A stretch of 64,000 nucleotides of DNA from Acanthopleura granulata (GCA_016165875.1 JABBOT010000082.1:2765458-2829457); one strand, 5' to 3'. Numbered from the stretch's first letter, positions 12,744 through 26,005 are shown. Notes: generated by a model not told the origin, from the sequence alone. A program made the numbers and translations.

Positions 12744-12853
12744 TAGGGTCAATTCTAATGCAGGTAACATACTACCCCAAAATGACCTAAACTTCCTGCA
12801 GGGTCAATTCTAATGCAGGTAACATACTATCCCAAAATGACCTAAAATTATGC
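12744..12853. repeat. 55-bp direct tandem duplication inside a palindromic region
   Basis: AGGGTCAATTCTAATGCAGG followed by TAACATACTA(C/T)CCC and AAAATGACCTAAA occurs twice (G at 12746 and 12801). The motif AAAATGACCTAAAATT reappears inverted as AATTTTAGGTCATTTT near 13046-13061, so the whole stretch of about 300 bp may be a foldback element. Confidence 0.75.
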
Positions 12854-13385
12854 CCAGAGCAAAATTTCTCATTTCTCCTGATTCTGAGAATTTTATTCAT
12901 TTTAGAAATGTGTTTTGGGGATTGTTTGGAAGGTTAGATGATATCCAGGCTAAATAAAAAATGCAAGTTTTGAAGTTTTAAAACCAAAAATAATATTTGA
13001 AGACATAAAGTTTGCTCTCCCCAAAATACATGTTCTGGGGGTGAAATTTTAGGTCATTTTAGGACATTTATACCCACAATGAATTCCCAAATTCATATCC
13101 CCAAATCATGACAAATACAAACAGCACTGAAATTTCAAAAATACATGTGAGCTTTGCTTGATTACTGTAGTGCACCTGAAGACTAGTACTTTCAGATGCA
13201 CATAATATAAAGGGCTGAAAATGACACTTTTGATGCCTTTAGGTTTTCTGATGAGAAATCTATCAAACTTAAAAAAAAAACAAAATGTCCTTTAAAGTGG
13301 CCCAATAAGGTGGATCTATCAAGCAGAATTAAGTAAAACATGTGACTTGGACACAGCTCAAGTTTAGGTGATATACAGTACTGTA

Positions 13386-13637
13386 AGGCATTCCTTAAAA
13401 ATATGTTCGTTGGGTGTACCCCGACTGACCAGTTAAAAAAGGGCCAACTCAAAACGTTCTTATTGATATTTGGATAAGTTTTTTTTTTTTATTTTTCCCT
13501 CCATGTTCATTTTTTGAAAACCCTGACTCTTTCAAGGGCCAGAATAAAAAAAAGGACAAAGAACTCCTTCCTAACTGACACTATACTTTATCATAGAGTT
13601 GGGTTATGACAAACAAATAGTTCTTTAATGATGGCCT
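13386..13637. mobile_element. Short foldback (MITE-like) element, copy 3
   Basis: This is the clearest member of its family. The left end AGGCATTCCTTAAAAATATG plus TTCGTTGGGTGTACCCC pairs with the right end GGGTTATGACAAACAAATAG plus TTCTTTAATGATGGCCT. Flanking TAA and TTA hint at a 3-bp target-site duplication. Confidence 0.7.
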
Positions 13638-14971
13638 TACTTTCATGTGTACATTTACATGTAAATACCTGTGTATGCATACATACCTGTGTACGTGTAT
13701 GTGCTCCAGTCTGGGGACAGTCACGGCTCATCTCTCACCAGCAGTACTATAATACTAATTACTCTTACGCAACTTCATACAAACTTTTAGGTTCACCAAA
13801 ACAACAAACCAAGTGCTCAATATTTCATGCCACTGTAGCATTTTCCAATCAGCATTAAATCATGTCAACTACAATGAATCGTAATAACTTATGATCCAAT
13901 TCAAAGGTTACGTTAAATGTTATCATATGTCATTATGCTGGTGACTGTATACATACATATATATATTATATAAATATGTGTACATGGGAATATATGTATG
14001 TATATGTGAGTTGCTTTCAACACCAAAAGACTGACAATCAGATGCATTTGTTCATTGGTGCCGGAATTCCACAAGCTAATGAAACCTGATCACCAAAACT
14101 CTCATTTCCTGACATTCATAGGCTGCCCGACGGACTATAATTTTCAGAGTGAGAAATAATGTCTGGCTTTTGAATATTCATTAGTAGTCTAACAAATGGC
14201 AACATTGTTCACACTCTGCCATGACCCTAGGGGCAATCAAACCCTACTCCCCTCCTGATGTGCTCACAGATAGACTATTGTACACTATCTCTTCCACAAA
14301 CACAATATCCAAATAAGTTAGAAGTAGTTCTAGTTTTTCAATGCACAGGTGTGTATACATTAGTATACTGATCAATATACAGTACACCTACCTGGCCCAG
14401 GTAAAAATACAGGTATTTCCACGTGTATATTTGGGGATATTACAGGCTAAAAACAAACATCCCTACACCACGACAGCAGTATGACTGTTATAAATGATAC
14501 TGAATCCCATCATGGTTCAAAAACTACTTTAGACTGACATGTCATGTGTGTGTGTGAGTTTTGTTTTTCTTAAGAAAGACACAGAAAGAAGAAAATTTAT
14601 GAAAATCATTTTCCCCTTCATCTTGCATGTAAAAATATTTTGCTTGGAAGGCTCATGTATAATACATACAGATGTTGGATAATACCTTACTACAAATATA
14701 CACATGCATGAGTTTTGATCACTACTACCTGTATAATGTCAGCATTTAACAAAGCTATTTCCCCTCTAAAACTGTATTATTTTTTCCTAAATGTATGAAT
14801 TATTAGGGCAAATACAGCCACCAATACACTTGATGTTCGGATAATTTATGCGAAGATCAAGAAATGAATTCCTGATACAGTATGTGTACTTTCCCCTTCT
14901 GGAAATAGGAAGCATAGTGTCTGAATAATGTCACACTGAAACTAACTGATATCCCATGGTTAGATATGATA

Positions 14972-15500
14972 TTGAAGAGCTACTGCGGTGTCAAAACATC
15001 TGTGTCTTAAAAGCAAGGTGAATTTATAAAGACTGGGAAACTCTGAATTGCTTTCCTAAATTGTGAAAATAATGCAGCAAATTAAAACCTATATTGTGCT
15101 TTTTATAAAAGTATATGGAAACAAAATATTTCTGTCACTTCCAATTTGCCTGGTGAGACGTCATCAATCGCTGACGTGTATACACATATGACGCTGCCCT
15201 TTCAAACGCTCTTGATGTCATCCCAACATAAATGCCTTACTCAACGTCACATCTGCCTGATTCGACGTCATGCAGGGAATTTTATCACGTCACATCAGGA
15301 AAATTTTATGGACAGAGCCGAAGGTTTTGTTTTTCAAGGAATCTTCAGTTATATGGGTTAAATAGCGTTATTCATCAAAATCCATATGAAACATGGTGTT
15401 AGGCTTACTGCGTAGGATATCTATCGTATCATTGTAATATTTCAACTCAATTTGTATTCTGACCAGAGTGGCACTTTACTGAATATATACAGGTGATGAT
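14972..15500 (+). repeat. Diverged dispersed repeat (partner at 58525)
   Basis: It shares many ordered blocks with 58525-59000: TGTCAAAACATCT, CCTTTCAAAC, CTCTTGA, ATAAATGCCT, GTCACATCTGCCTGAT, TTATCACGTCACA, GTTTGTTTTTCAA-like stretches, AAATAG.GTTATTC and GTGGCACTTTA. The order and spacing are the same in both places. No protein domain is recognisable. Confidence 0.7.
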
Positions 15501-16006
15501 GGCACACTTTCTGGTCATGCAATTCTTACTCATCTTCTGATAAAGGGCCCGATAAAGGTGCCAAGTCTAATAATTCCGGTTACTAAACTGTACATGATGT
15601 TATCTCTCAAGTACGGTATATCGTAACATTATACCTAAATAGACGCATACAAAGTACATACACTGTACATGTACAAGTATCAGCCGTCAAGTAGTCGTGA
15701 AAAGATTTCAGTCTTGCTCCGCTGCATGCATGAGATTTTATAACATATCAAAATAACACAACATTTCAGCAAGCCTTGTTTCCCAACTGTTTGAACTTTA
15801 TACGTCCTAACCTATATATTTTTTGTTAACATCAAAAGCTCAATATGTGTACATGTAGATGACTCACTGACTGAACGCTGAATGCCTGAATGACTGTTAT
15901 TATCCGCTGTCACTTGGTTCAAAGTATGTAATTCTTTTCTTCAAGGCCCGATTAAAAAAAAATTGGCCATGTAAATGCATATATAGATGTGCTGCCAGTA
16001 TCTAAT

Positions 16007-16085
16007 CAAAAAACCCATGACCATCTGCAGATTGCTGGCAGACCTTCCCACGTACAGCCGGAGAGGAACTCACAGTGAACAGACT
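16007..16085 (-). mobile_element. SINE family A fragment
   Basis: AACCCATGACCATCTGCAGA, TTGCTGGCAGACCTTCCCAC and GTACAGCCGGAGAGG, minus orientation. Only the central part is present. Confidence 0.65.
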
Positions 16086-16275
16086 TACAGACCAGAATCA
16101 TGCACCTGAAATGAATAAGTTGAACTACTTTACACAAAGCCTGTGAGTATAAATAACTGTATGACCCAGCACAGAAAAACGAGGCTTGAAATATGTGTTG
16201 ATATCACATACAGTTAAATGTGAAAAAACAAAAAAGAAAAGAAGTTTGAGATATATTTGAGTCTGAGGTTTGAAC

Positions 16276-16333
16276 TGTAGTTCTCCATCTACACTGTAGT
16301 TCTCCATCTACATTGTAGTTCTCCATCTACACT
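16276..16333. repeat. 19-bp tandem repeat, three copies
   Basis: TGTAGTTCTCCATCTACA(C/T) is repeated three times. A fourth, diverged unit (AGTTCTCTATCTACATTAC) follows 30 bases later. Confidence 0.9.
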
Positions 16334-16431
16334 GGAGTATAAAATAAAAGTAGAGGTACAGTTCTCTATCTACATTACTGGACGATCTCAAAGTCTTAAC
16401 GATATGGTGGATTCCTATTGGTACAAAGTCC

Positions 16432-16605
16432 AGGCCATCCTTACAGATATGTTTGTTTGGCATAACCCGCTCGACCCTCCAGAAAACCAGTCAACTGAAA
16501 AGTTTTTATTGGTATTTGAGGAAAGTTTTTTTTTCTCTCCATGTTAATTTCTTAAAAAAAAACCCATATCTTTCTCACAAGAACAGTTCTTTTTAAGGAT
16601 GGCCC
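16432..16605. mobile_element. Short foldback (MITE-like) element, copy 4
   Basis: The left end AGGCCATCCTTACAGATATG and TTTGTTTGGCATAACCC match copies 1-3. The right end is GAACAGTTCTTTTTAAGGAT then GGCCC. It is shorter than the others because of interior deletions. Confidence 0.6.
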
Positions 16606-17068
16606 AAGACAATCAAGTAATTAATTAAGTATTAATTTGCCTGCACACATCATTTTAGCTGCAAGTAGGCCTACGTGCATTTCACCAGTCTGGCAGTCCA
16701 GCCTACATGTATCTTCCATACCACACAGCCATTTAGAGAGACTCTAGGTGTGATCTTGTTTATCAATATTGATGTCCAGGTAATTAAAATAAGCCAAAGT
16801 CAATGAATAATCAATAGGCAATAAACCCACCCCTGGCCCCCTTATGTGTACAGGAACACAAGTGTTTAGGTACACACCCAGTGATTGGTCAATAAAATCT
16901 CTGACAGAAACTCTCAAAAAATCTGCTGGTTTCTGGTCTCTTCATCCACTGGCTCCTAACGGCTCACTACGGTACAATTATCACTAACTTGTCTCTACAG
17001 GATAACCCCTCTCCCATCTGCCTTGCGGGGTTTACAAAGCATTTAGCTGCCTACATGAATACATGTAG

Positions 17069-17335
17069 ATTTATTTATTTATTTATTTGATTGGTGTTTT
17101 AAGCTGTACTCAAGATTATTTCACTTCAACGACGGCGGTCAACATTATGGCAGGAGGAAACAGGGCACAGCTTGGAGGTAACGCACGACCATCCGCAGGT
17201 TGCTGGCAGACCTTCCCACATACAGCTGGAGAGGAAGCCAGCATGAGCTGGATTTGAACTCACAGCGACAGCATTGCTGGGAGACTTCTGGGCCATTATG
17301 CTGCGTTAGCGCGCTAACCAACTGAGCTACATGTT
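17069..17335 (-). mobile_element. SINE family A, full length with intact tRNA-like head
   Basis: Read on the minus strand, the head runs TAGCTCAGTTGGTTAGCGCG (A box) and a GTGAGTTCAAATCC B box. The central block and an AATAAATAAATAAATA tail follow. It is the best copy for seeing the tRNA origin. The surrounding element shows it is not a functional tRNA gene. Confidence 0.9.
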
Positions 17336-17978
17336 GATGAACTAATGATTCAACACCATGCAGGTAAAGCATACATTACGATACAAGATACACCAGCAAA
17401 TAGCCCCTCAAATTCATACATTAATTTCTAACAAGTTAATGTTCTCCTATATCAGGCAGCTTATGACGCTACAGCCTTTCCAACATTAGGTACGTGTACA
17501 TGTACTGTAGAAAAGGCTTCAGAGAAGTTTTGTACCCCGAGTGTAATATGCAGTACATACAGTAATCAACCAGTTCATACATGAATCTCACCCTAGGAAG
17601 AAACCTTAGAAAACATGAAACTTGAAAACCAGAAACCGATCTTCCTCCACTGAGTTATAACATACACTGTACATGCAGGCCTGCCCAGGAAATGCATGGC
17701 CTATATGTACTATGTACAGCCTATAACTGCCCCTCATTAAAATCATCCCAGACTTTAGAACTTTTACCACACACCATCCCTGATTAATACATCATCTCTG
17801 ACGGATCACACCCACAAGTAATTAACAGCAAACAATCAGCTCAGGAACTAAAGGCAGATTGAATATCTTTGCAAACATGGGATTCAGATGTAACATAATT
17901 GATCTACTAATGCAATACCAGAGTAATACCTTCCGATGTCCATGAGTAATTTGGATAGGTCTCCCAGGGGTGCATTAG

Positions 17979-18044
17979 CCACATTACTGTGAACTCGTAA
18001 CCACATTACTGTGAACTCGTAACTACATTACTGTGAACTCGTAA
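17979..18044. repeat. 22-bp tandem repeat, three copies
   Basis: (C/T)ACATTACTGTGAACTCGTAA is repeated three times with a single base change. Confidence 0.92.
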
Positions 18045-18109
18045 CTACATGTGCTTTAATTCTTCTAACCCTTTCATCTGCCCTTTTTAGGTTACATACC
18101 CGCGATGCT

Positions 18110-18290
18110 AAAACGGTACAAGAAACTTTCGTTTTTCCTCCCACGGTTAGACCATCAAATGGCCAAAATATTCGTCTTTTGACCTTTCCAAAAAACTGGT
18201 AGAGAAAAGTAATATTTTGCTTTCAGCAGGGCGAATACCTGTTCGAATAATTAGAAGAATTTGGGTACTTGTTTGGGAATTTTGATTTAC
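18110..18290 (+). repeat. Dispersed repeat (partner at about 51535-51700)
   Basis: Shared ordered blocks are TTTTTCCTCCCA, an AAAAACTGG/AAAAAACTGG stretch, AAAGTAATATTTTGCTTTCA (AAATGTAATATATTTTGC in the partner), GCAGG, and AATTAGAAGAATT (AATCAGAAGAGTA). Its nature is unknown. Confidence 0.6.
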
Positions 18291-18921
18291 CAGAACTAAG
18301 CGCGCCGTGCAGCTGCTTTTGCTTGATTTTTACCTCTACTGTTTTCACTCTAAGGCACGCAATTTTAGCAAAACTTGTTGTCAGCAAGCAGGCTTCCGCC
18401 AGGTAAAACTAGATTCATTGAACAGAAATCATGATGAGTTGGATAATGATAATACATGTACCATTATGAAAATAAAATTACATCCCAAAAAACAGATTGG
18501 AAGAGCAAAAGTAATCAAACATACATACATGATCTCAGATCTACATATATACCCAAATACCTCACATAGATAATGTATGCTAATTTATTCACCCATAACC
18601 CTGCATGTGTGCGATACCATCATATATCTACACAGTATTGATGTTATTCAGAGAAGCACAGGCAGAATGTGTAACATCTGGCTTTATCTCAATTCTTCTC
18701 CGTGAAATGATTCAAATTCGTAACGGAAATTTTTAATGTAGCTCAGGCAAGCTGGTATATACTTCAGATTAAAGTTCATACTTAGGACAGATGTTTATCA
18801 CCAGTAACAATGGGCTTTTTACCCTTATTAAAGTGACTGTGTATGTTATTACTGCAGGGAATAAAGTTTAAAATGTAGTGTGGCAATAAAGACCACCAGA
18901 GCAAGGTTTTATAGGAAAAGT

Positions 18922-19142
18922 TGGCCAAGGTATTGGTCGATTTCAAAGTTGTTTTGGTCAAGTTCGAACTCATATTGGTCAAGTTTGAACTGTTATTTCG
19001 TCAAGCTCGAAGTTGTATTGGTTGATTTCAAAGCCTACTTGGCAAAGCTGAAAATCATACTGGCTGAGTTCAGAGTTGTACTGGTCCAGTCTGAAGTTGT
19101 ACAGATCGAGTCTGAAGTTGTTCTGGTCGACTTTGAAATCAT
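18922..19142. repeat. Degenerate 24-bp minisatellite
   Basis: Units resemble TTGGTCAAGTTCGAACT plus CGTA, repeated about nine times with heavy drift (TTGGTCGATTTCAAAGTTGT, TTGGTCAAGTTTGAACTGTT, CTGGTCGACTTTGAAATC). The period is a multiple of three, so one frame stays open, but I see no sign that it is a gene. Confidence 0.75.
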
Positions 19143-20416
19143 ATGCTCATAGCCACACAGTGCAATGGCTGATTTAGTAAGTAGAGCATGCAGACAACAT
19201 GTTTCTACAAAAAAATGAAGTGTCTAACAAACTGTTCCCATACAAAAATTTGTAAGGCAACATACGGGGGTCATAATATACACCTGTACATGTTGACTCG
19301 AATCATAAAAATATCATTTATTTTAGTGTTTTCAGTTTAGCCCTCTTTGGTTTTTAAGCATTAGGACAAAAATCAAATAAATTATAGAAAAATTGGCTTA
19401 ACTGATTAATGTTTTTCTATGTAGTCCTTACATGCGTGTGACCAGTGAATTTAATCTACATATATAATCATGCAGTTCAACATTCTATGACAAGGTGTTC
19501 TAAGTTGATAATCGCAAGGACCATTTCCAAAACGACCAATGAAACACCAGTTCTCAAAGAAATAAGCACAGCATCAAGAAATCAGGCCTTTATATTTGAG
19601 GCGTGTTATCACTCTCCCACAGAAACATGTGCTAATAACGCAAACCTGAAATAACGAAGAGTCTGGCGGGTAGGTGTGCAAATCACACTCCTAGTCTTCT
19701 GCAAGGGGTGCGATAATCACACTGCCTCCTCCTCTAAATCAAAAAAAAATAAAAAAATAAAAACGCGTGGGAAATATTACATAAAATGAAATTATGTAAA
19801 TGAAGCTGGTAACCTGTATTAGACAGCAGCAGTCATTTTTTTAATGATGCAGGGACAGTCGATATTCTAAGCTATTAGCCACCCATTTCTAATTTCCATC
19901 TGGCCGCCCAGGAGTATACCACACCTATCTCTAGCTGTACGTTGTATATACACAGCTAAGTGTTTAGTGATGACTTCCTTAATTCATTTATTCACACAGA
20001 CCTAATTAACTTTCCCCATCAGGTTTTCATAATTGATATAAATGGAGTCATGAACACAAAACTGATTACACAGATACATGTACGGTCTTCGTAATTCCTA
20101 ACGGAATAAAATAATCCGTGATCATAAGAGTAACTATATATACATATTTTTCAGAGAAATTAACCCCATATGGTTGCTGGTTCAACCATATACTGAGAGT
20201 CAATAAAAAATCAAATTTAAATTTTAGTGGTAGGCCTGTCTAATTGGATCTCACTACAAAACAGAAGAAAGGGCACTTTGTTCCTTTAGGGTTTATACCT
20301 TGATTATTGTCAGGCTCAAAAACTCCATTTCCACTGATGATTGAGTTTCACAATGTATACAACTGTGGCAACTCCAATAAATGATGTCAGATGATACATA
20401 GAGGATATGGCAGGGT

Positions 20417-20545
20417 AAAGGTTGAATACCATAAATATTGTTCTTGTGAGAGGTGGAAATGATAACCCACTAAACGCCAAGAGAAGCGTGTCATGGGTTA
20501 TCATTTCCACCTGTCACTCCAACTATATTTATGGTTTTCAACCTT
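20417..20545. repeat. Near-perfect inverted repeat, ~52-bp arms
   Basis: The arm at 20417-20469 (AAAGGTTGAATACCATAAAT ... GGTGGAAATGATAACCCA) is mirrored at 20494-20545 (TGGGTTATCATTTCCACC ... TTTATGGTTTTCAACCTT), with a 24-base spacer. It is a strong cruciform or hairpin candidate. Confidence 0.85.
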
Positions 20546-20602
20546 CCTCTTGCAATGACCTATTTATTACCTATACTTTAACAATGTCATGATTTTATGT
20601 TT

Positions 20603-21111
20603 TTAAAGGTAAAGACCTCATAAAAATGCACTTATGGTGAGTGAAGAGACCAGTAAAAACTATTCGAAAATATCTCCTAAAATTTTTAAATTTTTTTAGT
20701 TTTTCTTTTCCCACCAAAGTAAACACAGTCAAATGTTTTGACAGTATGGTGGGTTTTATGGACCATTTTGATTAAGTGGTTCACCAGTGATGCCACACAA
20801 CTTTTCGTACACATTTATGTTCTGGTCTGATAAAAGTTCTTGTCAAGAGTAATCTTCTAATGTTTGCCTCTGTATGAAAATATTAATGTGACATTAAATT
20901 TCTGCTTTAGGGCCATAGAAAAGTCAGCGTGACATCACTGGCGAACCACATTATCAATATGGTCCATAAAACCCACCATACAATCTAAACATTTCACTGC
21001 CTTTAATCTGGTGAAAAAAAAATCTAAAAAAATCATTGAAGGTATTCCCAGATTCAGTTTTAATGGTCTTTTCACTCACCATAAGTTTTTTTACAAGGCT
21101 TTACCCTTTAA
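20603..21111. mobile_element. Palindromic MITE with long terminal inverted repeats, copy A
   Basis: The left end TTAAAGGTAAAGACC, then CACTTATGGTGAGTGAAGAG, is matched in inverted orientation by CTTTTCACTCACCATAAGTT and TTTACCCTTTAA at the right. A second inverted pair lies inside (GGTGGGTTTTATGGACCATT and ATGGTCCATAAAACCCACCA). It has no coding capacity. A related copy is at 35035-35342. Confidence 0.78.
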
Positions 21112-21780
21112 GAAGTTTCAAGCCATATTTTTAGCTACAGGCCATGAAAGATCGGTCAACAGTCTAGTATGATGTTGGAATACATCAAGCAACTAGACTT
21201 GTATTATGACATCATCCCAGTGAGCTCTGATAGGAAAGTCATAAAAATACATTGTTTCATTTTCAATTGCTTCTGGGTGTGTAATATCAAAATGTAATAA
21301 CAAAATTGATATCTAAGTAATAAAAATATCATTTATCAGAGAAGGAAATACTGGAATTTCACTGATGTGTAAATAACAAACGATTCAATGTTTTGGTTTT
21401 ATTTGAGCCATTTTCAAGAATGAATATTTACAAATGTACAATGAAACATACATACATGTATGCACAGGAGATAATGCTCTTACCTTAACATGGGTATACA
21501 GGCGAAATCAAAAACACATACAAGGACCTAGACATAATATACATATATTTTCAATCTGTTCTTACCTCTATGCCCACACCATTTTCAAAACATTGTCTCC
21601 AGTATATGATGTACATCCCTCATTGCACATTTATATTCATTCTTGAAAATCATTTAAATAAAACCGAAATAGTGAATCGTATATTGCCTTGCATCATTTC
21701 TTGCAGTTGACGCAGACCTCTACTTCAAAAACCTGGTAATATGCATTGACACAGCTTGGCCATCATTAACTGACGTGGCC

Positions 21781-21835
21781 GCCGTGTGCATGTGTGTGCG
21801 TGTGCATGTGTGTGTGTGTGCGTGTGTCTGCATGA
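21781..21835. repeat. (TG)n-rich microsatellite
   Basis: Alternating TG interrupted by CA and CG (GTGCATGTGTGTGCGTGTGC and so on). This is an alternating purine-pyrimidine tract that could adopt Z-DNA. Confidence 0.85.
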
Positions 21836-22140
21836 AGTGATCATTACTGGGCAAATCCTACTCTTGAAAAAATTAACAGCCAAGTGGCCTGAGGCTCATC
21901 AGGGATTTTTAAACAGCACTAACTGATTGAATGAAGTGTTGAAGGCAACCTTACTCTCAAAGGTAGTCTCAAGTTATGGTTACCACTTCACAAGGTACCG
22001 TAAACCTCCTAAAAGCCTGAACTGGAGGACTGCTTATACTACAAGTACATCAATTGTGTAATTCAAGTTAATATCTCTGTTTATACTACCTGAATGTAAA
22101 TGATGTCAACTAGAAGTATATGTGAGTACAGGTGCTGAAA

Positions 22141-25100
22141 AATAAGTATATCAAAATTTTAACTCAATACCAGTTCAAATTTGCGAAACGTATCGGTCAT
22201 GATTTCAATTCACATTCACAGACAAATCAATACATGCATCTATTTATTGTGAAGGATTCATTTATTTTCTTATTTGATTGTTTCCTTTTTCATCTTTTCT
22301 ATCGCACCCAGGTTTCTAGGTGGATAAAAGAAATTCCAGGAAAAACAACAGTAAGTAATACATTGTAAACATATAAATGCACAGGAATGAGAAATAAAAC
22401 AGAATCCAAGTCTTTAATTTCATTCTAATCCATCCATCTACAAAATAGCACAATCGAAACGACAGTTTTGGGCATACAGATTTTTTTTTTTCCACTGAAT
22501 ACTCTGTATTCCTTCCATACAATACATTATACTTTGCAAATTGCATGGAATAGTATCCCTTTTCAAACCTTGTGCTTGTAAGGAACAGGGTTTCACAGTG
22601 ACTAATTCAACAGCCTTGTAACATGTAAACCTCCTGGAATCCATTCAGCCCTTTTTTTCTAATTGTGACAGCTTTTCCCCTCCCTCACCCCACCCAGTTC
22701 TCTTAACCAGTCTTACCCCCCCCCCCACCCAGGTCACCACACAAACAACCTTCTCATGCCACTGAGCAGATGATGTAATATTAGGGGAGCTGTTACTAAA
22801 CAACAGATGGAAATCTCCTTAGGGCTCTCTATTACCCAGTCAAATCATCTGTTTAAGCAGGGTAAATAAACCTGACCAGCCCCTTAGGGTTCAGTATCCT
22901 GCTATGGGAGGCATTCTGACACAAGGGGCTTTAAAACCTCTAATGAAGTAGGAGGCTTGGGTTTTATGTATCCTGATCACTTGGACAGATACATGTTAGG
23001 CCACCATTTCAAACATGCTACATGTTGTTGCAGGGCTTACCCAGGTGGACCCTCTAAAATGGGACCTTTTTTTTATTTTTAATTGGGCTTTTGATAGAAA
23101 TTTTTGATATATTTCTTCTCTCATTGTCAGGTGGCGTAAAATTATCCACAGCCGAAAAAGACAAAAAAACCCTTCCTAAACCTCCCAATTTCTTCTCACA
23201 GGATCTGTATGCAAGCCAATAAAGAATTTTTTATAGAAGACCTGAATCTGGACATCACATACATGTACTTTTTCTCATCAGTGTGTTCCTTGAAGTTTGT
23301 AACATGTACCTTTTGGCAGGTAATTAATCATTTTATTAATGTTATAACAAACATCAACATTTTTATTCTTTCCAATAATAATAAAAAGAACAACCAAAAA
23401 ACTAAAAACCCATAAAAGCAACATAAGCTTTTTCACCCGTATTTTGGCTTGGAACCTTTGTCAACATTACAATTATAGTTACATGCCATACATACAAAGT
23501 CATGGTCGTTACAATGTTGTAACCACTGAGCCACTACTATGAGGTATGTAGTCAACATGTTAAAGCTTGTGGCAACATTAATTGTTAACCACACTGTTTA
23601 CTATAGAGCTCACTAACAGTAATACTCAGTGTGGTCACTCCAGTGAAAACAACCAATCACTAGGCTCTCGCATTCCACAGATAACTGGGAGGGCCAAGGG
23701 TCAGAGGTCAACAATCTTGGATGCATGGATGTCTTATCTAAAGGGTAGCGTAGAGGTTGACAGGGGCATGTCCTAACCTTATTAGCCTCACCCCCAGATT
23801 CACACATTACAAAATAGTAGGGTGGGGTTCGATCAGGTGGAACCAGGGCATCGGATTACTGACGAGGTAGCTTTCTTGGCAAGAGCTATGGTAAACAACC
23901 CAAAATTTCATCCATGAGGTACTTGCTAAACTTGATCACCAAATGATCAAATTTTTTTCACCTCCATTCCCCATTAGAAATGCACTCTTTTGGCGCAAAT
24001 TCTTAAGTGGTTTACTGTATCAGGATATGGTATCATTCAATACTTTTGTACTCAACAGACATACACATACAGGCCGACATTGACAGATTGACTTCATGAA
24101 TAAGGTGTGGCCACTCTAGCTACATTATACAGGTGATAAATGCACTGACACTGTAATTCAACAATATGCTATGGGTATAACATGTATATATAGATATAAA
24201 TATAGAGCTCAATTTTAAAAGTTGTTCGGTGGTCTGAGATGACTGAATTTTCGTGTGGGCAGCCATAAATCCATGTCTAACTTGCCACAAGGGGCCAGTG
24301 TGAATGACCAAATACCATGATGACAAAAACATCCCCTGTGTTTCCTTACACTTCAGTGTTGACCTAATGTATCCCTCTTTTAAAACCAACCTATGAATAA
24401 AATTAATACCCTGTTGGCAAAGCATAAAATTTTCACTGAAAATATACAGACTGAACTGTCCAGGAAATCAAATTTCATTACCTGTAAGGGCAACCTCAAA
24501 AACACATGTTGGTTGCCCCACGGGCACTCAGGATAAATCCTTAATAAAACCGAGCCCTCTAAACACATACAGACAAACCATGTATAAAAGCACGGCGATT
24601 AATATCCATACAAAATCGATAGCAGACAAACATTTATCTGATCATGGAAATGAATTTTACTGATTATAATCAGTTCAAGCGATCCGGTAAAATTTTCAAG
24701 CCAGAAACAGATGGCGTTCCAGCTGAATAACAGAGTTGATTGATGTATTATACAAAGATACATAGGATGACTATCAGCCCGGGATTTGTCTAGTGATATA
24801 TTGTATACTGGTCAACAGAAAAGTTCAAAACCAAAAGAAAAATCTAAGTGTCATTTAAACCTTCATTTTGCTGTGTATCTGAAAAAATGATCAGTTTATT
24901 TTAGTTTACCTATTATTTTATTTATGTCATTGTGTTATTGCTTTCATTTTTCCCTCAATTACTTTTTCACATTCCAAGTTCAAACAATATTTTTCCACAT
25001 ACCGTTAACATATACTTTATAGATTTTGTATCACAACCACTTTTAATTTTCCTATCTGAACCAGGTTAATTCTCCATACCCTGAGCTGCAGGGGAGTGCA

Positions 25101-25999
25101 CTGGCAACAAGATACCTCACACATCCTGACCCACAACATGAATTACCAGTATGTTTAAATAACAATGTAACAACTAGGATTGTTACTTTTTACATAATCA
25201 TTATTACCTTAAAACTAATCACCAATCCTGGAGTTCTGAATTAAGGCACTTATATATAATGCAAGACAGCTATAGTGGTGATAATTTTTTACGGCTGGAT
25301 AAACATACGTTTACTTGTTTAATTACAAAATGAATATGTATATAGCATCAACTTTATGTTGCGAGCTCTACTATATAAAACTGCAGAAAATGGGCAGAGT
25401 ATATTACTGGTTTCCTCCACCTGCAACCCTGACTGTTCTCACATAAGTGAAAAAAATGTGACTCTTGAGTGTTCAGCAGTTATTCAAATACATAATTAAA
25501 TATAGGCTTACGTCTCTTAAGAATTCAAGAATTTGTGCTAATTTCTGATGATGATAAACTTTCACATTAGCATTTCAACAGATATTAAGTTAAACTGAAC
25601 ACAGCTGTGAAATGTGAGTGTAACTGATACAATTTACTTTTACCAGCTGTTTGTTAGGTAATCTCTTCCCCCCAAAACAGGTCACTAGTAGCATCCTTAA
25701 TTCTGATGGGCTAACATTAACAGGCTACCAACACCCGCCTAATTTGTTCCCTTATGTTGCCCACACGTGAACACACACCATCTTGGTTAACTGGGATGTA
25801 ATTTGTCATCTCTGTGTCGAAACGAAAGTTGACACCTCCGTCCTGATTTTATTTTAGGCGGGGTATAGAGGCGGGTGGAGGGTGGGGTTTGAGAGACGCC
25901 ATATTCCGATACCAACCAAACCCACAACGACGAAGGGAAACGACACACAACAACACGATCCACTCACACACACACCTGTTATAAACGCTCGGAACAGAA
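22141..25999. other. Non-coding AT-rich stretch
   Basis: I find no supported exon. Small details are a C-rich run at about 22716-22730 and a tRNA-like SINE head remnant on the minus strand near 23490-23555 (TAACCACTGAGCC). If the LamG gene starts near 26 kb, this is part of its first intron. Confidence 0.4.
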
Positions 26000-26005
26000 A
26001 CTCAC

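Noticed and set aside
17270..17334. A tRNA gene on the minus strand
   Set aside because: The A and B boxes continue into the full SINE body and AAAT tail, and the second half of a cloverleaf is absent.
18880..19152. A 90-codon open frame with eight-residue repeats (LVDFEVV-like)
   Set aside because: It is fully explained by the degenerate 24-bp minisatellite. No start context or flanking exon is seen.
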